From: DAOVRD01 sp964605915
GTDB lineage: Bacteria > Planctomycetota > Brocadiia > SM23-32
DNA: 30,906 nt
Assembly: GCA_964605915.1 (NCBI GenBank)
Contig: CAZSET010000010.1
Span: 1-30,906 of the forward strand
Direction: 5' to 3'
Shown: positions 1 to 6,500 of the stretch, one piece after another
Position numbering within the stretch: the stretch's first letter is position 1
Layout of the letters: the number at the start of each line of letters is the position of its first letter
The notes under the pieces: generated by a model
Told to the model about the DNA's origin: nothing
What the model saw: only the letters and a program-made list of their open reading frames with translations
Database searches by the model: none
Translations under genes and position numbers: made by a program

Positions 1-1024
1 GGGCGCTTTGGAATTTGTCTTTGAGATACTGCTCGGTCTTGGTGTCCAGGCCCTTCTGCTGGAGGCGACGAGCGTAGTAGCTGGAGATCCGCAGGGACGG
101 CAGGTATGCGTCCTCCAGCATGACCACATATTCGCCGTCCACCAGCTCGACGCGCAGGTCGGGGATGACGTGGGGCGCCGCCTCCTCGCCGAAGAGGGCG
201 CCGGGAATCGGGTTCAGCTTGCCGATCTTCTCGACCGCCTCCTTAAGGTCCCCGATGGTGCAGCCCATCGCCTTGGCGACTTTCGGGTACCTGTTCTTCA
301 GGACATCGTCGAAGTGCCCCTGGATCAGCTTGTGCAGGAACTCGTAGTCTACGTCGCGTTCGTCGAGTTGCAGCAGCAGGCATTCCTTGACGTCCCTGGC
401 GCCGACGCCCGGCGGCTCGAGCTGCTGGACGACGGCGAGGGCCTCCTGGGCCTTCTCCATGGAGACGGGTCTGTCCATGGAGGCGGCGATCTCTTCGAGC
501 GGGTGCTCCAGGTAGCCGCGCCAGTCCAGGTTCGCGATGATGTTCTCGCAGATCTCGTGCATCTCCGGGTCGAGGTCGAAGTAGGTGAGCTGCCAGGTCA
601 GGTGATCTTCGAGCGAGATTTCAGGGGCGGGAGAGTTCTCGATGGCCGCGCGCTTGGGATCCCTCTCCCCGGATCGCGGGGGCGGCCGATCCCACCGGTA
701 GGACTCCTCGTCGTCCCTTATGAGTTCCTCGGCGGCCTCGTAATCCTCTCCGGCGATGGGCTCGGGTTCGGTCTCCGGCTCCTCGACCAAGGCTTCGACC
801 GGCTCGTAGTCCTCGTCTTCTTCGGTCGAGGGCTCCTGCTCCTCCTGGGCTTCCTCTGCCTCGGCGGGACCGGGTTCCAGGGTCGGGTTCTCCAGAAGTT
901 CCTGCTCTATTCGGTCCCGCAGCTCCAGCAGCGGCAGTTGCAGTATCTCGATGGACTGGATGATCTGCGGCGCCAGCTTAAGCCGCATTTCCTGCCGGAG
1001 CTGGAGGTGCGCGTCGAGCCTCAT
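1..1024 (-). CDS. rpoN: RNA polymerase sigma-54 factor RpoN (3' end outside window)
   Basis: Alternative sigma factor that directs core RNA polymerase to -24/-12 promoters and needs AAA+ activators. The N-terminus reads MRLDAHLQLRQEMRLKLAPQ, followed by QSIEILQLPLLELRDRIEQE and LLENPTLEPG. This is the glutamine- and leucine-rich Region I that contacts activators. A very acidic stretch (Region II, about residues 50-100) follows, then the core-binding domain with EDHLTWQLTYFDL and QLEPPGVGARDVKECLLLQL. The DNA-binding and RpoN-box parts lie beyond base 1. The ATG at 1024 lies inside the recR stop (ATGA overlap, 4 bases), which implies translational coupling to recR. The family call is secure. 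The gene is partial only because the window ends. Confidence 0.95.
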   Translation of the reverse strand, partial: MRLDAHLQLRQEMRLKLAPQIIQSIEILQLPLLELRDRIEQELLENPTLEPGPAEAEEAQEEQEPSTEEDEDYEPVEALVEEPETEPEPIAGEDYEAAEELIRDDEESYRWDRPPPRSGERDPKRAAIENSPAPEISLEDHLTWQLTYFDLDPEMHEICENIIANLDWRGYLEHPLEEIAASMDRPVSMEKAQEALAVVQQLEPPGVGARDVKECLLLQLDERDVDYEFLHKLIQGHFDDVLKNRYPKVAKAMGCTIGDLKEAVEKIGKLNPIPGALFGEEAAPHVIPDLRVELVDGEYVVMLEDAYLPSLRISSYYARRLQQKGLDTKTEQYLKDKFQSA

Positions 1025-1668
1025 CCCTTATTCACCTGATGCGGTTCTTCGGTGCGACTGCTCCCTCTCATTTCACGGCGGCCGGCCAGCGCGTCGGCGA
1101 CGATGGCGGGATTGGCATATTCCAGGTGACTGCCGCTGGGGATCCCCCGCGCCAAGCGCGTCACCCGAACGGGGAGCCCCTCCAGCGCCTCCAGCACGTA
1201 GAGCGCGGTCGATTCGCCCTCCATGTCGGGGTTGGTCGCCAGGATCACCTCCCGGACCTCCTCGGAGCGCACCCTATCGATCAGCTTGTCCACCGTCAAA
1301 TCCTCGGGCGCCACGCCCTCCAGCGGCGCCAGCCTGCCGCAAAGCACGTGGTAGAGGCCGCGATACTCGCCAACCTGCTCGATGGCCACCACGTCCTTGG
1401 CGTCTTCGACGACGCAGATGACGGACCGGTCGCGCCGGGGGTCGCTGCAAATGCCGCACGGGTCCGTCTCGGCGAACTGGTAGCAGACAGAGCACTGCTT
1501 GACCTTCTCCTTGACCTCGCGGATGGCGTCGGCCAGGGCCTGGCTCTCCTCATCAGACAGCCTGAGGATGTGATAGGCCAGCCGTTCGGCCGTCTTTTCG
1601 CCAACGCCGGGCATGAGGCAGAGCAGCTCCATCAGCCGGCCGATGGACTCCGTGTATGCCTTTGCCAT
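1021..1668 (-). CDS. recR: Recombination mediator protein RecR
   Basis: RecR works with RecO (and RecF) to load RecA at gapped DNA. Visible in order: a helix-hairpin-helix (LMPGVGEKTAERLAYHIL), a C4 zinc finger (CSVC and CGIC, with the spacing of the family), and a Toprim domain starting at SVICVVEDAKDVVAIEQVG. The conserved YHVLCGRLAPLEGVAPEDL and LATNPDMEGESTALYV segments follow. The ATG at 1668 (MAKAYTESIGRLMELL) gives 215 residues, slightly longer than the usual ~200. An in-frame ATG at 1677 is also possible. The gene lies 69 bases after ebfC and overlaps rpoN by 4 bases. The order dnaX-ebfC-recR is a widely conserved replication/repair operon. Confidence 0.96.
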   Translation of the reverse strand: MAKAYTESIGRLMELLCLMPGVGEKTAERLAYHILRLSDEESQALADAIREVKEKVKQCSVCYQFAETDPCGICSDPRRDRSVICVVEDAKDVVAIEQVGEYRGLYHVLCGRLAPLEGVAPEDLTVDKLIDRVRSEEVREVILATNPDMEGESTALYVLEALEGLPVRVTRLARGIPSGSHLEYANPAIVADALAGRREMRGSSRTEEPHQVNKG

Positions 1669-1737
1669 GTTTCGCATCCGCTCGGATCGGGTCAACGCCC
1701 GCCCATTGTACACGTCATTCGGACGCTTCGCAATACG

Positions 1738-2088
1738 TCAGATCAGCCCCTCCAGTCCGGGGACGTTGAGCTTGCCCGTGACCTTGGCTCGTTCGGCCTC
1801 CTCGAGTTCCTGCGACTTCTTGAGGCCCTGGCGGATGGCGGCCAGGATCATCTCCTGCAGGAACTCCGGACCCTCCTCTTCGAGCACGACGGGGTCAATC
1901 TTCACGTCCAGCGGATCCTGGAGGCCGTTGAACATGACCTGCACCATGCCGCCGCCGGCGCTGCCCTCCACGACCCGCTCGCGCAGGTCGTCCTCGACTT
2001 CCTGCATGCGCCGCTGCATGTCCTTGAGGTGCTTCTGGGCCTGTTTCATCATCCCGCCCAGGTCTTGCATGCCGCCGAAGCCTTTCAT
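1738..2088 (-). CDS. ebfC: Nucleoid-associated protein, YbaB/EbfC family
   Basis: Small DNA-binding protein of 116 residues, the usual length for the family, which forms tweezer-like dimers. The N-terminus has the glycine/methionine-rich start (MKGFGGMQDLGGMMKQAQKH) leading into a long helix (LKDMQRRMQEVEDDLRERVV). The signature GSAGGGMVQVMFNGLQDPLD and an amphipathic C-terminal helix ending in glycine-rich residues follow. The ribosome site GGAGAGAG sits just upstream of the ATG at 2088. It lies between dnaX (54 bases) and recR (69 bases), the classic location of this gene, which supports co-transcription. Confidence 0.95.
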   Translation of the reverse strand: MKGFGGMQDLGGMMKQAQKHLKDMQRRMQEVEDDLRERVVEGSAGGGMVQVMFNGLQDPLDVKIDPVVLEEEGPEFLQEMILAAIRQGLKKSQELEEAERAKVTGKLNVPGLEGLI

Positions 2089-2142
2089 CTTGCTCTCTCC
2101 GCTTTTTCGACAGAATGAAACGCGAACCCCCGTCGAGGCGGC

Positions 2143-3627
2143 CTATTCGGGCTCCTCTTCCTCGGCCGGCTCTTCCTCGTCGGGCTCCGCCTGATCTTGG
2201 GGGACTTGCCGCTGAAGGCGGACCGGGTCCAGGCCGAGCCGCTTGTCGGCCTCGATGAAGGCCCTCATGAGCGGCTCCTCCCGCAGCGCCTCCTGCGCGG
2301 CCCCCGGGTCTTCGGCGGAGGCCAGTATCCGCCGGTACTTCTCCTCGCTGACCCCCTCGGGCGGCGCCGGCCGTTCGGGACGCTCGGCCGGTCCGGGGCT
2401 GCCCTTCTTCAGCTTGTCGCTCATGCGCCGCAGCACGCCCACGGGGCTCGGGCCAGCCGCCTGCGCGGCAGGCGCGCTCGGAGCGGCCTGGCGGGCCGCG
2501 CCCGGATTCGACAGATCGCTCAGTGCCTCCTGCACCGATGCGAGCTCGGACAGCCTGCTCATCTTTATGACGGCCAGCTCCAGCGCGATCCGCCCCGTCG
2601 TGTCGCGCCGGGCCCGCAGTTTGGCCTCGCGCAGCAGTTGGATCATGTACGTGAGCTGGTCGGGCGAGAAGAGGGCAGCCTGACGCTTCAACGTCTCGGC
2701 GTCGGCTGCCGCCCCGGCCAGCATGGGGTCGTCCCCGCCGCAATAGGAGGCCACCAGCAGGTCGCGCAGGTACTGGCTGAGCTGGTCGGCCAGGTCCTCC
2801 ACGTCCGTGCCGCCGAAGATGGCCTCGTGCACGGCGGCCAGCGCCTGGGCTGTTTCCTCATGGGCCAGGGCATCCACCATGCGCGCGAGCACCCGGCGGT
2901 CCACGGCGCCGAGCACGGCCAGGGCATCTTCCATGCGGACGCTCTCGCCGAACGCGGCCAATTGGTCGAGCGTGCTGAGGGCGTCCCTCATGCTGCCCCG
3001 CGCCGCCCGCGCCACGACGCCCAGTGTGCCTTCTTCCACCTGGAGCCCTTCCTTCTCGCAGACGGTCTCGAGGTGGCCGATGATGTCGGCGTCCGAGATA
3101 CGTCGGAAGTCGAACCGCTGGCACCGGCTCTTGACCGTCTCGGGCAGCTTCTGCGGATCGGTGGTGGAGAAGATGAACTTCACGTGGGACGGCGGCTCCT
3201 CCAGCGTCTTCAGCAGCGCGTTGAAGGCCGGGTCGGACAGCATGTGGACTTCGTCGATGTAGTAGACCTTGAAGCGGCTGCGGGCGGGGACGAGCCGCGC
3301 GTTCTGGCGCAGGTCTCGCACCTCGTCGATGCCGCGGTTGGAGGCGCCGTCTATCTCCATCACGTCCAGGTCGTCGCCCGTGGCAATGCGGCGGCAGGAT
3401 TCGCACTCGCCGCAGGGATCGGCAGTGGGGCCGTCCTTGCAGTTGAGGGCCTTGGCCAGAATGCGGGCAACCGTCGTCTTGCCCACCCCGCGCGAGCCGC
3501 AGAAGAGATACGCGTGCGCGACCCTCCCCGTCAGGACCGCATTGCGAAGCGTCCGGGCGACGTGCTCCTGTCCGACAACATCCTCGAAACGCTGCGGACG
3601 GTACTTGCGGGCGAATACGACGTACAT
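2143..3627 (-). CDS. dnaX: DNA polymerase III subunits gamma/tau (DnaX)
   Basis: Clamp-loader ATPase of the replisome, 494 residues. The start MYVVFARKYRPQRFEDVVGQ is the canonical DnaX N-terminus; the reading frame stays open upstream but is not conserved there and runs into the SRP RNA. Walker A GSRGVGKTT is at about residues 44-52. Zinc-ligand cysteines are at 63, 72, 75 and 78 (NCKDGPTADPCGECESCRR). Walker B YYIDEVHML is near 122-130, then the sensor region LLKTLEEPPSHVKFIFSTTD and the arginine finger region SRCQRFDFR. The C-terminal part is proline/alanine-rich, ends in an acidic tail and stops at TAG. I see no A-rich slippery site that would give a separate gamma form. The Shine-Dalgarno signal before the ATG is weak. 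Confidence 0.96.
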   Translation of the reverse strand: MYVVFARKYRPQRFEDVVGQEHVARTLRNAVLTGRVAHAYLFCGSRGVGKTTVARILAKALNCKDGPTADPCGECESCRRIATGDDLDVMEIDGASNRGIDEVRDLRQNARLVPARSRFKVYYIDEVHMLSDPAFNALLKTLEEPPSHVKFIFSTTDPQKLPETVKSRCQRFDFRRISDADIIGHLETVCEKEGLQVEEGTLGVVARAARGSMRDALSTLDQLAAFGESVRMEDALAVLGAVDRRVLARMVDALAHEETAQALAAVHEAIFGGTDVEDLADQLSQYLRDLLVASYCGGDDPMLAGAAADAETLKRQAALFSPDQLTYMIQLLREAKLRARRDTTGRIALELAVIKMSRLSELASVQEALSDLSNPGAARQAAPSAPAAQAAGPSPVGVLRRMSDKLKKGSPGPAERPERPAPPEGVSEEKYRRILASAEDPGAAQEALREEPLMRAFIEADKRLGLDPVRLQRQVPQDQAEPDEEEPAEEEEPE

Positions 3628-3721
3628 GGGTCGGCTCGTATCTGGAGGATAAGCCGGGCCGGGCGGGCCACCCTGCCCTGGAGGCTGGAAAAAAGGGCCG
3701 TGCGCTTCGTCCGAGGTTGTC

Positions 3722-3972
3722 TGCCGGGGCAGTAGCCGGTGGACGGCTCGGGGCAAGCTACCCCACGGCAAGCCGGGGTACTGCTTATGGCTGCTGGCTT
3801 CCGCCCCTGACCAGGTTCGCAGCCGCCCGACTCCATGGGACCTGCCCGTCAACGTCGTCCCCACGGCCCTTGACCACCGGCGGACTCACCCCTCGCGAAG
3901 TGGTCAGCCCTGCTGAAGCGGTTTGCAGGTTACAGGGCACCGCTAGCGCCCCGCTTAGCACGGCCCCAGTCT
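3722..3972 (-). ncRNA. ffs: Signal recognition particle RNA, long form with Alu domain
   Basis: RNA of the signal recognition particle, which binds Ffh and targets nascent membrane proteins. Read on the minus strand, the S-domain core is GTCAGGGGCGGAAGCCAGCA: a GGAA tetraloop (3802-3799) closed by GGC/GCC, then the asymmetric AGCA loop and GCCATAAGCAG. Upstream (about 3964-3905) are the Alu-domain signatures GTGCTAAGCGGGG, CTAGCGGTGCCCTGTAACC and CCGCTTCAGCAGGGCTGA. This is therefore the long, Bacillus/Thermus-like type and not the short 4.5S type. A GGGGC near the 5' end can pair with GCCCC near the 3' end. The ends are estimates from that pairing. It lies about 95 bases upstream of dnaX, the same order as scr-dnaX in Firmicutes. 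Confidence 0.93.
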
Positions 3973-4018
3973 CTTGTCCAAAGGCATAGGTTCAACCGGC
4001 CGGCAACGGCCGACCCGT

Positions 4019-4047
4019 AAGGTACCACACCGCCTGCCGACACGCAA
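4019..4047 (-). promoter_or_regulatory. Weak candidate promoter for SRP RNA/dnaX operon
   Basis: On the minus strand TTGCGT and TACCTT are separated by 17 bases, about 45 bases before the presumed RNA 5' end. The match to the sigma-70 consensus is poor, so this is only a suggestion. Confidence 0.25.
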
Positions 4048-4087
4048 CCGAAACACCTCTCGGGGCAGGGGCACCGGCCCCTCGCGT

Positions 4088-4116
4088 TTGACTTCGCGGG
4101 CCGGCGTCACTATATT
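4088..4116 (+). promoter_or_regulatory. Sigma-70-type promoter for the methyltransferase gene
   Basis: TTGACT (4088-4093), a 17-base spacer and TATATT (4111-4116). Transcription should start near 4123, giving a leader of about 75 bases before the ATG at 4197. It is divergent from the SRP RNA. Confidence 0.7.
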
Positions 4117-4196
4117 GGGCATCCGCTTCTGTTACGCCGGCGGCTGGGGAAGAAGGCTCCTCGCCGCCCCATCCGCCGTGCCCTGAGGGAGTCCAG

Positions 4197-4991
4197 ATGC
4201 TCGTCATCGGTGAGAGAATCAACGCCACGCGCAAACGCATCGCGCGCGCCATGGCGGACCGTAACGCCGACCTGATAGCACGCGAGGCCCGCGTCCAGGC
4301 CGAAGCCGGCGCGGATTTCATCGACGTCAACGCCGGCAGCGACCCGGCCCGCGAGGCGGATAACCTCAAGTGGGCCGTCGAGGTCCTGCAGCGCAGCACC
4401 GACCTGCCCCTCTGCCTGGACTCATCCAATCCCGACGTGCTGCGCCAAGGCCTGGAGCTCATCGAAGGCGACGTGGTCATGCTCAACTCGGTGACCGCCG
4501 AGGAGGACAAGCTGGCCCAGGTGCTCCCGCTGGCCGCCGAGTCAGGGGCTCTCCTGGTGACGCTGGCCATGGACGAACGGGGTCTGCCGGACAGCGCCGA
4601 GCGGCGCGTCGAGGTCACGGCGAAGCTGGTTGAGGCCGCCGGGCAGGCCGGCATCACGTGCGACCGCCTCTACGTGGATCCCTGCATCCAGCCGATCAGC
4701 ACGGGCGGGGAGCAAGGGATCGCCGTGGTGTCCGCCGTCTTCCGCATCATGGGGGCGTTCGAGGGGCTGCACACGACGTGCGGCCTCTCCAACATCGGCT
4801 TCGGCCTGCCGAACCGGAACCTGATCAACCGGGCCTACGTGGCGTGCCTAATTATGGCAGGGCTGGACTCGGCCATCTGCGACCCGACGGCGGAGGGGCT
4901 GATGGACTCGGTCCGCGCGGCCGAGGCACTGGCCGGGCGCGACGAGTTCTGCATGAACTACATCCGCGCCATGCGCGATGCGGGACGCTGA
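4197..4991 (+). CDS. Methyltetrahydrofolate:corrinoid protein methyltransferase (MeTr/AcsE-like)
   Basis: A 264-residue single-domain pterin-binding TIM barrel. Such enzymes move the methyl group of methyl-tetrahydrofolate to cob(I)alamin on a corrinoid protein. The N-terminus MLVIGERINATRKRIARAM, then DFIDVNAGSD, LPLCLDSSNPDVL, VVMLNSVTAEEDK and YVDPCIQPIST are the pterin-site strands. GLSNIGFGLPNRNLINR contains the asparagine that helps protonate the pterin in characterised MeTr enzymes. The length matches AcsE/MtgA-type proteins, not full MetH. The ribosome site GAGGGAG (4185-4191) supports the ATG. No corrinoid protein, CODH/ACS or methyl-donor gene is nearby, so the partner is unknown; cobO further along shows corrinoid use. 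Acetogenesis, glycine-betaine type demethylation or methionine synthesis cannot be distinguished here. Confidence 0.88.
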   Translation: MLVIGERINATRKRIARAMADRNADLIAREARVQAEAGADFIDVNAGSDPAREADNLKWAVEVLQRSTDLPLCLDSSNPDVLRQGLELIEGDVVMLNSVTAEEDKLAQVLPLAAESGALLVTLAMDERGLPDSAERRVEVTAKLVEAAGQAGITCDRLYVDPCIQPISTGGEQGIAVVSAVFRIMGAFEGLHTTCGLSNIGFGLPNRNLINRAYVACLIMAGLDSAICDPTAEGLMDSVRAAEALAGRDEFCMNYIRAMRDAGR

Positions 4992-5064
4992 GCAAGCGGC
5001 TTCAGCAATTGAACTCAGCGCCCCAGCCGGTATGATGTCGGACGACGACTTGGGGGGAAGGGGT

Positions 5065-5982
5065 ATGGCGTCGGAAGACGTAGCGGACGCGCGAATCAAA
5101 TGGGCGAAGCGCAGGCAGGCCGTGCCGCTCGATTTCAAGATAGTCGCGCTCCTGTTCGTGTTCAGCGGGGCGGCGTCGCTCTTCGAGATGATCATCGGCT
5201 GGTTCCTGGATCGTGCATTGTTCGACTTGAATCTCCTGTACTTGCCGGCCGGTTTGGGTTTGCTGAGTTTGCGGCCAACCTGGCGGGACGTAGCAGTCGT
5301 CTACACAGGGCTGTGCTTCGTCGTGGTGGCCGCTGGGGGACTCATCGTCGGTGCTCTTGAGTTCACGCCGCTGGGAGCCTTGGCGCCTGATGAACTGACC
5401 GTGGACAGGCCGGTGGCAGCAGTTGTTCTTTGGGTGTTGCTATGTGCTCTCGGTGTGTGGGTGCTTGGCGTGTTGACGCGACCGAAGGTGCGGGGGCTTT
5501 TCCGGTCAGCGCGAAAGGCCCCGCGCCGCCTGTCGCGGGGGGAGCGCGCCCTGGTGTGCTTTGCAGTGGTAACCGCTTCACTGCTGAGTCTCGCCGGCGT
5601 GTACGCCCGCTACGAGCCGGAACTTGAGCAGTCGAGCCGATCAACGGTGCGGGACGGGCGCCTGCTCTCGGTGCACTACGGACATCGAGCGGGCAAACTG
5701 GCCTACGCCGTCTTCAGGTCAGAGAACGTTGGATCTCTCCATGGCCATCTAAGCATGGTTGAGAACAAGGCAATATTCCGCAGGCCGGACGGCAGCGAGA
5801 TCGAGCTACCGGGCGAACACCTGCTCTACGAGGTCATCGACGGCAAGCTCCGGACGAGCGATGAGCCGGTTACGCTGGAGGAACTTGAAGCCTTCCTGCA
5901 CTCCTCACCCGAGCAGTGCTCGATCGATGCTCTACTGCGCTTCGCAGAGCAGCGACGCGCCAACGCCCCCGCCGCCGATTGA
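5065..5982 (+). CDS. Hypothetical membrane protein with soluble C-terminal domain
   Basis: I recognise no family. From the chosen ATG (preceded by the purine-rich GGGGGGAAGGGG) the protein has 305 residues. Hydrophobic segments lie near residues 25-48, 54-69, 75-98, 117-137 and 162-180, so about five membrane spans. A basic loop follows span four (RPKVRGLFRSARKAPRR). The last ~120 residues are soluble, with the pattern of a small beta-rich domain (DGRLLSVHYGHRAGKLAYAV, then RRPDGSEIELPGEHLLYEV). In-frame ATGs at 5032 and 5035 are alternative starts. It begins 73 bases after the methyltransferase on the same strand, but the content suggests no shared function. It converges with the DUF3795 gene. 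Confidence 0.7.
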   Translation: MASEDVADARIKWAKRRQAVPLDFKIVALLFVFSGAASLFEMIIGWFLDRALFDLNLLYLPAGLGLLSLRPTWRDVAVVYTGLCFVVVAAGGLIVGALEFTPLGALAPDELTVDRPVAAVVLWVLLCALGVWVLGVLTRPKVRGLFRSARKAPRRLSRGERALVCFAVVTASLLSLAGVYARYEPELEQSSRSTVRDGRLLSVHYGHRAGKLAYAVFRSENVGSLHGHLSMVENKAIFRRPDGSEIELPGEHLLYEVIDGKLRTSDEPVTLEELEAFLHSSPEQCSIDALLRFAEQRRANAPAAD

Positions 5983-6011
5983 GTCAACCGTCCCAAGCTT
6001 CCCCGCGTGGC

Positions 6012-6500
6012 CTAGCCGGGCCTGCCCTGCACGGATACCTGGTAGCGCTTCGCCGTGTGGAGTTCGAATCCCTGCTCCGCCTTTTTCGCGGCGCAACGGA
6101 GCCACTCCTCGCGTCCGAGCCGCTTGTACTCCTCCGCCCGCGCCATCATCGCAGCGTCGCCCCTCGTCCGGTCGCACGGGAACTCGGCGCACTCGAAGCA
6201 GACGTCCACCCCGTGCTCCTCGCAGCACTCCCTCGGACAGCCCGGAGGGCCGCCTCCTCCGCCCTTGCAGCATACCTGGCACACGAGCCACGTGTCGTCC
6301 CGGCGGAAGAACTCCAGGCCCTTGCGGAACTCGCGGTAGTCGAACTCCTTCAGCTCGCCGGGCATCCAATGCTGGAAACCGTGCGCGTCGGCTATCTCGG
6401 CCAGCACCGCGGCGGCCTGGCGGAATGCCGTGTAGCCGCAATACCTGGCACACTGTCCGCCGTAGTGCCCGCAATATGTAATCAGGTCTTCGGGCTTCAC
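6012..6500 (-). CDS. DUF3795 cysteine-rich protein
   Basis: A 162-residue protein starting with GTG (MKPEDLITYCGHYGGQCARY). The cysteine pattern CGHYGGQCARYCGYTAF at the N-terminus, WLVCQVCCKGGGGGPPGCP in the middle and CFECAEFPCDRTRG later is typical of the DUF3795 family. That family is thought to bind metal through these cysteines but has no established reaction. The GTG start overlaps the stop of the upstream Nfn gene (GTGA, four bases), so the two are probably translated together. A redox or metal-related role tied to the flavoenzyme is possible but inferred only from context. It ends in TAG. Confidence 0.82.
   Translation of the reverse strand: MKPEDLITYCGHYGGQCARYCGYTAFRQAAAVLAEIADAHGFQHWMPGELKEFDYREFRKGLEFFRRDDTWLVCQVCCKGGGGGPPGCPRECCEEHGVDVCFECAEFPCDRTRGDAAMMARAEEYKRLGREEWLRCAAKKAEQGFELHTAKRYQVSVQGRPG

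Noticed and set aside
8..1039. Long plus-strand open frame across the rpoN region
   Set aside because: It is the antisense shadow of rpoN; the minus-strand product has clear sigma-54 motifs.
3689..3694. T6 run (minus strand) as an SRP RNA terminator
   Set aside because: No stable hairpin directly precedes it, and transcription into dnaX is expected.
3628..3864. Upstream extension of the dnaX reading frame
   Set aside because: The extra residues are not DnaX-like and overlap the SRP RNA core; the conserved protein begins at 3627.
6040..6085. tRNA-like T-loop word GAGTTCGAATCCC
   Set aside because: The flanks do not form a T-arm or acceptor stem, and the stretch is the C-terminal coding part of the DUF3795 gene.
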